Positions 36,902-48,500 of a stretch of 64,000 bases of DNA are shown piece after piece. Positions within the stretch are counted from its first letter, which is position 1. Every line of letters begins with the position of its first letter. Source of the DNA: Trichoplusia ni (Eukaryota > Arthropoda > Insecta > Lepidoptera > Noctuidae). The stretch spans positions 14,981,328 to 15,045,327 of the forward strand of contig NC_039480.1 of assembly GCF_003590095.1 (NCBI RefSeq), read 5' to 3'. The position numbers and the translations under genes are program-made. Below the pieces are notes generated by a model that searched no databases, was not told the origin of the DNA, and was given only the letters and a program-made list of their open reading frames with translations.

Positions 36902-37933
36902 ATGGCTAGCTTACCGAAATTAATGAGAGCGGTTGGCCTCCGGAAATACTTGCCGATATCAGACGTGAACAGTCTCATAGACTTAGAAGTCAGTCTACCT
37001 AGCTTGACCAAGTCAGATGTATTGGTTGAAGTTAAAGCGACGTCCGTGAATCCTATTGATGCCAAAATACGGTCTCCGAAGCCGACTGTAGAAGATACGC
37101 CTCGTATTTTGGGATGGGACGGTGCTGGAGTCGTGGTGGCGAAGGGAGACAACGCAGATCTCTTCAATGTTGGTGACGAAGTGTTCTTTACCGGCGACGT
37201 GATGAGGAGCGGCTCCAACGCGCAATATATGGCAGTAGACCAGTTCCTAGTCGGCAAGAAACCGAAGAACTTGTCGTTTGAACAAGCTGCGGCCGTACCA
37301 CTTACTGCGCTTACAGCCGTCGAGTCCATGTTTGACCGTTTGTTGATATCAGAGAAGGATAAAGGCAAATCTTTTCTGGTTATCAACAGCGCCGGAGGAG
37401 TGGGGTCCATAGCCACGCAGGTCGGCAGGAACCTGGGACTGAAGGTGATCGGAACAGCGTCTCGCCCTGAAACTGAAGCATTTACTCGGGAACACGGCGC
37501 CGATATTGTACTTAACCACAGCAAAGATCTGATACCACAGCTGGAAGCTAATGGTCTAGTTGGAGAGGCTGACTTTATCTTGGTGAATTATGATCTCAAG
37601 CCGTACTGGGACACCTTGGTGGCAGCTGTTAAGCCTCAAGGTAGGATTTGTTTGCTTACGGAGAGCTCTTCTCCAGTGGACATTACTCCTTTGAAACCTA
37701 AGAGCGCAACTTTAGTGTGGGAGATGATGTTCACAAGGCAGAAGTTTAACACAGACGATAAAGTCAGGCAGTACGAGATTTTGAGAGAGGTGTCAAAATG
37801 GCTGGAAGAGGGGAAGTTGAAGAGTGCATTGACGAAGACGGTGAGCCCGATCAATGCGGCGAACTTGCGAGAGGCTCATAGACTCATCGAAGAAAAGAAA
37901 ATGATTGGAAAGTTGGTGCTAACTGGGTTTTAG
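36902..37933 (+). CDS. MDR-superfamily quinone-oxidoreductase-like enzyme, copy 2 (tandem paralogue)
   Basis: 343 codons without introns, about 83% identical in protein to copy 1 by hand count and in the same orientation 2 kb downstream. It has the same landmarks: KSDVLVEVKATSVNPID, LGWDGAGVV, NSAGGVGSIATQVGRNLGL, and a Lys-rich C-terminal part ending in KMIGKLVLTGF. Residues about 98-195 are almost unchanged between copies, whereas about 220-290 differ heavily, which may tune substrate choice. The ATG follows ctcgcag (ending 36879), a possible acceptor of a 5'-UTR intron as in copy 1. An alternative label would be a zeta-crystallin-like NADPH:quinone reductase; the family signature fits the bacterial adh_fam_1 type better. 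Confidence 0.88.
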   Translation: MASLPKLMRAVGLRKYLPISDVNSLIDLEVSLPSLTKSDVLVEVKATSVNPIDAKIRSPKPTVEDTPRILGWDGAGVVVAKGDNADLFNVGDEVFFTGDVMRSGSNAQYMAVDQFLVGKKPKNLSFEQAAAVPLTALTAVESMFDRLLISEKDKGKSFLVINSAGGVGSIATQVGRNLGLKVIGTASRPETEAFTREHGADIVLNHSKDLIPQLEANGLVGEADFILVNYDLKPYWDTLVAAVKPQGRICLLTESSSPVDITPLKPKSATLVWEMMFTRQKFNTDDKVRQYEILREVSKWLEEGKLKSALTKTVSPINAANLREAHRLIEEKKMIGKLVLTGF

Positions 37934-39033
37934 AATAGCCCACCGCCTTTAAGTCTAGTCATAGCTATTTTGTAATGCATTTGTTTTAAACCGTTTTCTA
38001 CGGTTATATTTTTGTAGACGATTATTAAATAATTCATTATATTTTATGTACCTTGTTTAAATACTGTTTTCCTCTCTCAATATTCTCCGTTCATATTCAT
38101 ATCTTTATTTGCATTCCATTATGTAAGTTTTACAGATTTTATAATAAGCCTATAGCTAGGTAGGTACAATTATGAACCCTGTAAGGCAGAGCAAAAATAT
38201 GAAAACATTAAATTAAATTTAAAATAAGTATGGACTAATTTCACACATTCACAAAATACATTCTTAATTCTATGTTCACAATTTTGTTCTTGATAATTAT
38301 TTTAGTGCTTAAAAAATATATAAAAATAAATTAGTTAGGTTTAGGATACAAATATTCAAACTTTATATTACAATAATCTAATTTATTTTTGACCAACTTC
38401 GGGTATGACTATTTTAGTGTCCGTTCTTTTGTATTAGGGTGAAATTATTGCTTCGTCATTTATGTACTCTTTTATGGTGCTATCAGACTTTTTTTATTAA
38501 TATATCCTTTTAGTTTGTTACTAAAAGTTTTACCGCAAGTTTCATCCTTTGACGCGTCACGTAGTTTATTGAATATTTTTATAGACGTTCCGTTCCTGCT
38601 ACCTAATCAACAAATAGTTGACCTTTGGAACTCATTAAAATATTGCAATACTTGCAATCAGTGTTACTATGCGGTACTGTGTTAACTATTACATTTTGCT
38701 GTGGATGTCACAACACTCACTTTTTCCACATAAAATAAGATATTCATATAAGTCCGGTAAGACGAATACTCACACCGAAACAGCTAGGAATGACGCTTAA
38801 ATCATTGTAAGTTAATTACTATTTGGGCTTCTACAATTGAAAGTAACTCGTTTTTTAATTGTCATTGGTTTGGTTTGTAAGAATGATGTTCACAAAGTTA
38901 TCAATAAATACATCGCGATAACAAAAAAACCTTAATCATCGTGTCTTCATTTTTTGGTAAAACAGATAGGGATTAGTAAGATAATTGTTTTATGAAAAAA
39001 ACACAGTCACGTTAAAAATCATTTAATAAAGCA
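37934..39033. other. Convergent intergenic region between MDR copy 2 and NUDCD3
   Basis: About 1.1 kb between two genes that converge. TATTAAATAA near 38022 may serve as the copy-2 polyadenylation signal (ATTAAA variant). Nothing else is recognised. Confidence 0.5.
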
Positions 39034-41891
39034 TTACTTTAGATTCGAGAAGGTGGATGGAGAGTTGATGACGCTGGGGTCGAATTCTTGGCCTTGGAAA
39101 GGAGATCCGGGAGCGTTCCAAGCCTTCTTCAAAATATCCATGTTACGAATTTCATCACTTGTGGGCAAACCCTGCATTTTTCTTTCTTGATTCCACTGTA
39201 GTTCACGCACCTGTTAACGATTAAATGTTATATAACAGACACATAGTATCACTGGTATAGAATGAAAATTTTGTTAAGTTTGTTTCTTTGGTAATGACGA
39301 AATAATGGTGCAAGGGTTTGTCGAAAAATTGCATATACCAATTTCAATTGAAATCCCATTAAACTATTTTAAGTGTAGACTTAGTTTCGCTTTTTTATAT
39401 AAAAAACTAAATTATATAAATTTTGGCTGCTAAGTATTCTACTGTTGGGCCAACACAAAGCCTTTGGGTCCGTTCCCACATCATGGTGGTGGACAGAGAC
39501 TACCAAAAATTTATTTTTTGCCCAAAACAGATAATTTTATTTTTTCATATGTATGTGGGCAAGTTTTCTTAGTTTTATCATAACGTCTGAATGCTAAAAC
39601 CAATTATATGTTATGAAATATCATCACAATCTAATTTTTTTCATGCATCTTACTATTGAAATGCAAAAATAACACCATATATAGTAATTTTTGTGAAGTA
39701 TTGTATTAAATTTATGAATTGTTTGCTTGTTAATGCGTGTGTTGTGGATAACCTTAGCAACATGGTCTTCAGGCAGCTCATCAAGTGGCCGGGAGCAGTC
39801 TATCTTATCCAGGTCTAGGGTTTCTTCACTGTTCAGGAACCTGTTCCACCATCTTTCTTGAACTTTTTCTGTAAATTGTTAAATAATTTTTTAGTTAGCT
39901 TCATTTTCTTTTGTGTCATGCATGCTTGCTTATAATGTTCTTTTTTGTATAACTGATTTCTACTGCCTGTTTGTCTAGCACTTACTAGCTGTCGAGGCTT
40001 AAATAAACGAAATGTTTATGATGTGTGTGATCATTCATTTTCCTGGGTGTAATTTATGTATCATAGTAAAATTGTATTCTTTTTTTAACAAATCCTATTT
40101 TAAAGAATTTAAACCTAGTGGTGCGTTTCACCAACATTCAAGTCACACGCACAAAAACACTTACACAAATCTACTCTGTAATTGCAAAGACAAATAGTAG
40201 AAATGTGTAATACACTGTCTAACTTATGTTTTAACTTTAAAAATAACGAATTCCTATGTCATTTATTTAAAGTAAATTTAAAAAGAGGCTACCTAAATGC
40301 ATCAGCAGTTTCCCTTCACTGATACTCCAGAAACTATCGGCTGGTCTGATCCTGTATGGCAGTGTGTCCTTAAGAATAGCATCCCCGTTCCTACGGGCCA
40401 CACATATATCTCCAGAATTGATGGTCACTCTCAACTCCTTGGCCGAGCTTATGTCACGAGGAAGCCTTACACAAACATCTGTAAATGAAATAAGAAGAAC
40501 TGTATTTGAAATGCTGAAACCGTGAAACCATATCTGTTGAGTATTATTGTCCAGTTGTATTCAAGGACGATACTGGGTAGAGTTGCCCTTAAATGCCATG
40601 CAGTCTGTAATACTGTTCACTAGAATGTAGATATTTTTCAGAATGTAATTAGCTAAGAGTTGTTACGGTTGTTGGAATCACATTAATTTATAAGCACAGT
40701 TATACAAAAGTTAACAAGTACTATTAATGCATTTAAATAAAAAAGAACTAATACAATACTCCTCAGTCAATTCAAGTTTCGTCAGGCTGAAAACTATTTT
40801 AATTTTGTTACATTTCCTATTATTATTATCTTTGTTAGATAAAGCAAGCAGCAACACTTTTTTAGTTTTTATAATAACTATCGTGAGACTGATTCATTAT
40901 TAAATGATGTAACGGTTTACTCACGCGTATTTATCGGGGTAGCCCGACTAGTTTCGGACCCAACCGGAGTCCTTAATCATGAGCAGACGCGGTGGGATCG
41001 CTCAGTCAGTCAACCTCAATCAGTTCGACTCGCGATCCCGCCGCGTCTGCTCATGATTAGGGACTCCGGTTGGGTCCGAAACTAGTCAGGCTACCCCGAT
41101 AAATACGCGTGAGTATACCGTTACATCATTTAATAATGAATCAGTCTAATAATCCATTTAATAACTTTTTTAGTTACTTACCAAGTTCCATAATATTCTG
41201 CGACCAAGAGTAGTTTTCCCTTTGAGCTCCATTATAAGTTTCACTGTTCTTTTGTATTGGTATCTCCGGTGGTTTGTAATCATCTGGAATGACCTTACTC
41301 TTGTTCCCTGTATTTTTAGAGGCAGGCTGAGTCTGTGAGACCGGTTCCTGTTTAATGTTTAGATTTTCTACTAATTTGGTAGCTTCTGCTTCTTCGCTTG
41401 GATCACTCTCAGCAACAACTTCTACTTCCTGAGCTACTGTAGAGCACATTATTTCATTGTTTAAGTCTAAGTGCTTGGTATGGTCCGGATCATGCCAGGA
41501 CTTTGGGTCACATTTTCGAAGGACTTTCACTACTAGCTCTTCTGCTACTCCAGGAGGAAACCCCATGTTTTCATACGGACCTTTCGGCACGTAGTAGAAG
41601 TCAGTTCTGGAAATTTATAATGCAGATATGTATAATGAGTTACTTACCCTATGTTATAAGTAACTTTTATATGCATTTTTCATATATTAGTTTAGAGGTA
41701 GTAAGAATTTTTAACTATAGAACAGTAATATATAATATGCGAAATCAATTGAATAGTAAAATTATAAGAAAAACTCACCTTCTCGCTAGAAAGTTGAATA
41801 TAGCTGAAAGAAAACCTAGAATTGATTTTTCATTTACTAATATTGAAGTCAAAGCTTCGTCGTATTGTGTTAAATTCGAAGGTTGAGACAT
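39034..41891 (-). CDS. NUDCD3: NudC domain-containing protein 3 (co-chaperone)
   Basis: NudC-family protein; in animals it works with Hsp90 and stabilises dynein intermediate chain and Kelch-type client proteins. Coding exons in transcript order: 41891-41779, 41606-41182, 40478-40293, 39868-39753, 39210-39034 (1017 nt with stop, 338 residues; human 361). Phases agree throughout. The N-terminal helical domain reads YDEALTSILVNEKSILGFL, then RTDFYYVPKGPYENMGFPPG, the family signature. An acidic, Gln-rich linker follows (about 75-160). The CS domain begins at ENYSWSQNI and runs through DVCVRLPRDISSAKELRVTI and SFWSISEGKLLMHL to RWWNRFL. The C-terminal tail has MDILKKAWNAPGSPFQGQEFD. The start is the first ATG of the exon where similarity begins. 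Confidence 0.94.
40886..41147. mobile_element. Foldback element, 116-bp near-perfect arms, hammerhead-like arm sequence
   Basis: The left arm 40886-41001 and right arm 41032-41147 are reverse complements with only a few mismatches around a 30-nt spacer. Each arm contains, in antisense to the left arm, ctcatgatta, a ggactccggttgggtcc stem and gaaactagtc. This is the layout of the hammerhead motif found in Penelope-like terminal repeats, although the CTGATGA core is altered. It is intronic in NUDCD3, 35 bp from the exon at 41182-41606. A decayed relative lies at 29279-29420. Confidence 0.75.
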
Positions 41892-42565
41892 GTTGGCTTA
41901 GTACTTGGTATTTAAATAACTTCTTTTATAATTACTTGATTTCTAAAACATATTTTGTATCGAAAATATAGCTTGATTTGCTCTCCTTTCTTTTGATTTT
42001 GTATTTGACGTTTATTTATCCGTTTGACGTTACGTTTCGTTTAGAAAGAAAAAAAAATATTTGGACATCAGTATTCCTACAAAAATAAAACTATTTTCAG
42101 GATTAATAAATTATATTCATGAAAAATACATAAACCTAATAAATACATTTTCATCGTTCATTTTCATTTCCCATAATTATTTAAAATTCTACTATTCTTT
42201 CATTAAATATTACGAAATGCGTAAATTTTTAGTACTGGCATCACAAAACCTGTTTTTTAATTTGCATTCCCGCCACTTGGAGGAGTTAGTTCGCTTTCGA
42301 AAGTTTCACATCCGCAAGAGAGCGGCAAGGCAAGGCGAAGTGAAGTAGGCAAAGAAGTCTCGCGCGCGAACTCGGTACGCTGCAGGCGATGACCGCATTC
42401 ATATGAGTTTTTATTAAATTGTGTGTGTGCTGTCGTGTTCTCCGTTCCGTTAAGTGTTTACGAAAATGCTGTATAGGTGAACTTTTAGGATATAAAGTGT
42501 TGTGATTGTGATTACATTTCTTTAACCCTCTTCTATCTATTACTGTCTCTTAAAAGGTTGTAAAA
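41892..42565. promoter_or_regulatory. Divergent promoter region, NUDCD3 and claudin-like gene
   Basis: 674 bp between two start codons facing away from each other. It is AT-rich on the NUDCD3 side, with a GC-richer stretch at 42245-42400 (gcattcccgccacttgg, ctcgcgcgcgaactcgg) that likely holds the leader of the plus-strand gene. No TATA box is convincing. Confidence 0.5.
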
Positions 42566-45500
42566 ATGCCTTGCTCAGCGGTAACTTTGTCCATAGCGAC
42601 CATTACAGCAATCGTGGCTGCTGCTTTAATGGCTATAGCATTCTCGACGGATAACTGGCTTTACATAGAAGTAAAGCGTGCGAGCATACAGGTAAGACAA
42701 GATATCAATACTTAATATTCAGTAGATAAAAATATATTTATGAGCCAGGTAAATTATTTTATTTGTTTACTTTAATTCTTTTTTTTTATTAATTTTGTAT
42801 TTAGAAATAGATATTTGAAAACCAAGAAAAAGTTGTTGCTTTCTTAGTCATATCAGTAACTGTAGTTAAAAAAGTAGTTTTGAAATAAACCGAATCTTTC
42901 AAAGTTAAGTTTTTAGTATCAACGGCGAAGTCGCAAGGTCGATCGCAACGTACCTAAACGTCAAACTTAAGAAACTTGCGAGAACAGCTGCAACTAACAC
43001 CTTCAACAAAACATTTGATTAACATCTTGGAACTTTATTACTGTCGATTGTTTAACACCGAGCTCCAGCAAACACAATCTTCATCATCAATAAATCTTTC
43101 AACTTACGACATTTCCCTTGTTTTATTCTTTAATATGTCGGTAGTAGGTACTAAGTAGCGTAAAGAATGGACTCAAAACCGCGACACGTATTCTTTCGAG
43201 TCCTTGCCGATACACCGTTAGATCAGACACGTTACGCATAAATATGCACGTATTAATGGCACGAACAAATGTGTAAGTAACTGTACTATTCCGTGAGCTA
43301 CTCCTGTGCACCCAGACGTGGAGATAAAGAAACCACAACCGATAACCAGACACGACGGACGTACAAAAAAGAGTTTTTCGAGGTATCATAATTTATAACA
43401 ATTATAATACTAATTTATGTTACGGTATTCCGTCATTATATGAATATGCTTGAGGATATATCTACATTATTATCCTTTTGAATTGAAATTTAATTGAATT
43501 ATCCTTTGATGGACTTTACCTACACTTTTTCAAAGAGTAATTATGTCGACAGATTCAAAGGTCGACTCGAAACCTCAAAATTCTTTACAGATGGAGTACT
43601 TAGAAGAAATACTGTTTACATTGATAAATTGATTAGTGTAGTCAAAAAGTCGTCAACACATACAAAAACTTATGTAGAGTCCAAACATTTTCAGAAAGCG
43701 CATAATTCGCAAAAACTGGAACATCTCACGGTTAATTTGCTTGTTATGTACGTCAGAGTTTTTGTGTCGACAAGTTCTGGTTTCTTTTCTCAAGTCGGGG
43801 CCATTTTTTTCTCGATTCCGAACCAACTTGTATCGTTGCACTGCCTTCTACCTGCCGAAGAGGACGGCTTATTTTTTTGCTCCTCTTTTCTGTAATAGGG
43901 GTGGGTTCAAACGATGCGCTTAGGCAGGTTTGTACGTGACCATTTGCTGGTTACCATTTGACTTTATCTTACTCTGATGTTTTTGTATGTTTTTTGCTTC
44001 AGCATCTTATAAGCTCAATGCTAAACAAGTCTTACGTTGGTTAAAAATACACATTTCAAGCCGTACCAACCTGTCATTGAAAACTCGGTAATTTATGTTT
44101 TTCTTGATACTTCACTAGTGTGTGCATTCATTGGAACATGGTTTCCTCATACGTTTTATCGCATTGTGCAACCGTAAAAGACAAAACGGAACTTTATTTG
44201 TTTTATTTATTTTCTATTTGACCGTCAATCATACTGATTTAAAACCTATCAACTGTTTCCCCTCTTTAAATAAACATTTTTCGTTATTGTGCAATTTGAT
44301 AATACAATGCGGCCAATCAAATGACTGCCTGGAACATATGGAAATAAATTGTAGAGGATAAATAAGAAACCTTAATAAATTAAAGTATAATACTTATAAA
44401 ACCATTATAAGTATACTTAATTAAAACGAGTAGTAAACAGCGGAAATGTAATGTTCAACACAGCACCGATACCTACTTTTCTCTCTATCATCGAAGCTTT
44501 TAGAAGTGGGATTAATTGACCATAATGCCATTGTATCTTAGTGATATTAAACACGTGTACAGAATGTATTCGTTATCCACATATACAAGTCTATTAGATG
44601 TAAAGACAAACAGTGGAAAGCTTGGGAGAAATCGATCGAGAAAGTGACGAAATCTATGTGAACATCTCAGTTCTGAACATGAATAAGACGACCACTAAGC
44701 TCTGTGATTAGAGGGATAACGTTCACACGGATTAAGTATTAAAACCAACGATTATAATCGCTGATGAGGTACATATTTAGGATCCTTGTAGATAATTTAT
44801 GCGTAAAAGTTCTTAAGTACCTATTACACACATATCATACATACCTACATCAATTCATCCAAGTGTGTGTATTATATTCGAAAAGAAGTGACAGAGGGCT
44901 ATGCTGTAGATTGTTGCACCGTTCCTTCTTCACAACTAGAGAGAACTAAAGAAGCGCTAAAGTGTGGACTTTAAAAGGTGCTGTCTATGTAGTATCATTA
45001 TTTCACCTTCAAACTGTGCTACTTTGTGGCCTTACTTGAATAAATGCATTTGATTTGATGTCAATAGTTTTTAACCAGTAAGTCGTGTACAAGTGACAAG
45101 TTGTTAGCCATACGACTATCACGAAATAGAAAACAAGTACATAAATACGATGTTCGTGACGTTGTTGCACTGCTAAAGAAAATATTTAGTACTTAGCATA
45201 GTGATCTAAAGTCACGAGGGAAAAGTTTAACGATTTACTACAAATTGTGTCTGATGAGAATAAATTGTAATCGATCTTTATGTCCGCAAGTACTCTTCGT
45301 GGCTGAATAGTAGTGTAGTAATTTCTATTGCTTTTAGACTCCTGTCTAGATTTTACTACTCTTTACGACTATTCAGTGACTGAGCGAGCATTATTCGAGA
45401 TGTAAAGCAGTACTTATCATTAAACAATATAAGCTACTAGATATGCAACCCACCCTTATCTCCTCAAGTTACCAAATGAAATACCTACTGGAAAGAAGTA

Positions 45501-48500
45501 CGCAATTTTTTTACACCTATTCTAAAACGTCGACCTGCTGGATTTAAGTAAATGTGTGAACGAATAAGAACTTATAGTTACTGAGAATTTTTACTTCAGT
45601 CGTGAGTTCATAACTTTAACATAAATGGTCATATGCGCAGACTTTCTTGCAGACTTGCCGATACTCCACCTTGTCAGCACACAAGTTATGCAAGGCCAAA
45701 GAAAGTGGTTTATGTAAATATGTTAATATTCTGCTATTGAGGTGCGAGATGGTTTTATGTAATAGCAGTGTTTTTCAGAAATTAAACAGACTTTCTAGCA
45801 TTTGATTAGATGACGCGCTCAATTATGGAATTAATAACACTTATTATGTTGAAACTAGTGAGCAACGTAACTTTAAAAAATGATTGAAATGAAAAAAAGA
45901 AGTTATATCAAAAGTCTAGTGCGTACTAAGTAAAGCACGTTGACTTTAAATGGCTAGTAAAACAAGCAAATAAATCTGTAATCTTGTCTAACTGTTGCTT
46001 TAATGCAAGAAAAAAGTACATTTCCGGAAGAGGCCATAGAGAGTTTGTTTATTGCTTTACCTGGCGAGGGCCCGGATGTTGGGTGGGCTTATCCCGTCAA
46101 ACACCACGCTGTAAAAACCTGTTAATGATATTTACCTGTGCATCTAGCAGAAGTCATCTTTACTGGAAATTATTATTAATAACACCAGCCTGTTTCTATT
46201 TCACTGCAGGAGTTACGCAGCCAATGAACTTGCTATATGGGAAAACATTGTGAATAATTATTCCATTCGGCTGGCTTTTATTATTATATTACAAGGAAAA
46301 TTTAATTAATATAAAAAAAATTAAAACTCTTTTTACGTCATTATTTATTTATGAACCCTGAATTAATCAAATCGATCACTCATTACCGTTTGACCATGCT
46401 AACAAAATCCTGTTAAAATAAAATTATAAAAATAACGTTTAAAAGGCACAAAACAGATACTTCGTTGTCAAACAAAAGCTGCTGAAAAGGTGACGAAAAT
46501 TCGTAAATACTAGTATCAACAGAACATCGACAATGGGTGATTATCGCGGCAACCCGCTTTCCTGCACGGCGCCCATTTCTCACGACTTCCGACTACAATT
46601 CTTTTATACTATTCCGCTTTCTTGGTTTCATAGAAAAGTCAATTGAAAGTTCACTTATGTGTGTTCAGTTACGTGTTTGTTGTATGAACATAATTATCTA
46701 TAAATATCGACGTTACAATGTTCTTGCATACTTATTATTGCCTGGATAGCTATTGGTTAGATGAAACTTTACAATTTCCATTGGAAACGTTCTCTATTAT
46801 AGTTATTTTCTAGAACGAACCCAGCCCATACAGATAGTATCAACAATTTTTTCTTGAATAAAACTTAAAAATAAAATACTATTGTCACTGTTTTTAGTTA
46901 CTTTAATCTGTTTACGAAAGCTATGAAACTACTTGCTCAAGCCATGCACGGATATTGCATAGTCAGGCGTGATTGCTGCTTCTAATAATCGGTTTAATCA
47001 ACAATAATCGCAGTTTCCTAGCGCTAAGGGTCCTCCCCTTAAGAAATTGCACATACGTAATCAAAGACTAAGAAGATAAGCTCGATTTAAAAACAGGAAT
47101 CATAATTAATTGCTTCCATTTAAAAGTATTCGTAACGGATTGTGTCAACTTGTCTCTTATGTCACGTAATTTGTATGTCACTTGATTTTCTGGTATATTA
47201 CGTATGACATGTAGAGTATTCTAGAGCCTGTGAACGGATGGCTGCACGGAAAACTGCCACTGCCGCATACTTAAAAAAAGATGGTAATTCATTACATACC
47301 TCCTTATTTGTATGACCTCTTAAGCATATTATGTAAAATACAAAATTATGTTATAAAATAAACAAATATGTATCTAAGAAAGTGTTGATAATCCATCTGG
47401 TTCTCAGATCGTTATTACAGCGCCTTTCACAATTCTTTCCATGGTTTATAATTTTCCGGCCTTTCACTGAACTTGAGACTTTTATGATCATGCATAATGG
47501 TCAATGTTGACGTACATTGAAAGATTACAAGCTAATTTGATGAATATCTTGTGTATGATGAAAGCAATGAACTTTAAAGCGTGGAATACATAAATGTAAT
47601 CATAAACCTTGATGAATCGCTGCTGGTGTATGCGTGATATTTATTACAGTTATTTACTGTATCCGATTAAAATTACAGCAATGAAAGCTGTATCAAGAAA
47701 CAACCTTTAGATATGAATATGTATTCTATGAAAACATTAGTTTCTAATTCATTCCTGTTTTTCCGTTGTACCCACATTAAGATATTTTTTTGCTGTTTAA
47801 GCCAATGATAAGCTGGTAAAATCTAACTTATAAGCAAGCAATGTAAGTATAATTAAATTTGGAACGTTGTCTGTTGCACAGTCAAACTGCGTTGTTTCGC
47901 ACACCATGCTCTCATAATTGTTAAGATATTGTGCCACTGGTGGTTTGTTCATTGATTTTGCAACTATAACTATGGCATAAAGACATTTTTTGCTTTAATT
48001 AGTGACATAAGTATGGCACGGTGCGCTAATTTTATGTAGAAGGTACTTATTGGCATGCAATCATGCGTGGCTTACGCAAGTTTTTGCGTTTCTTGAGAGT
48101 TCAGCACTGAAGTGAAAAATCTCTAGGTAAGTTATTTGTCTATTAATAAAAACAAATTGATAGTTAATACTTTATTAGCTGCGATCAATCAATTATCAAA
48201 CCCGTGCTATGTCAAAACAGTAGTTGAAACTTAAAAACCAAAATTCGTCTTTATAATATGTGTGGCAATAGATAATTATTCAGAAAACAATATGGAATCC
48301 AGACCAAGATCGGATATAATACGCATGTCCAGTTACACCCTAACACGATGCAACATCAGGAAACGCCCCAACGATCACATTCCATCGCTGAGTGTGTCAC
48401 GCTATTTACGCCTGTCTTCCGTACTAAAGCAGCAATATATTATAAAGTTAATATTTTGTTTATAGGCTCGATAACTTACGTTTACATTTTTTTTAAATGA

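Noticed and set aside
43494..43895. 133-codon open frame in the large intron
   Set aside because: No ATG-linked context, no splice sites in phase with the claudin-like exons and no recognisable family; probably chance.
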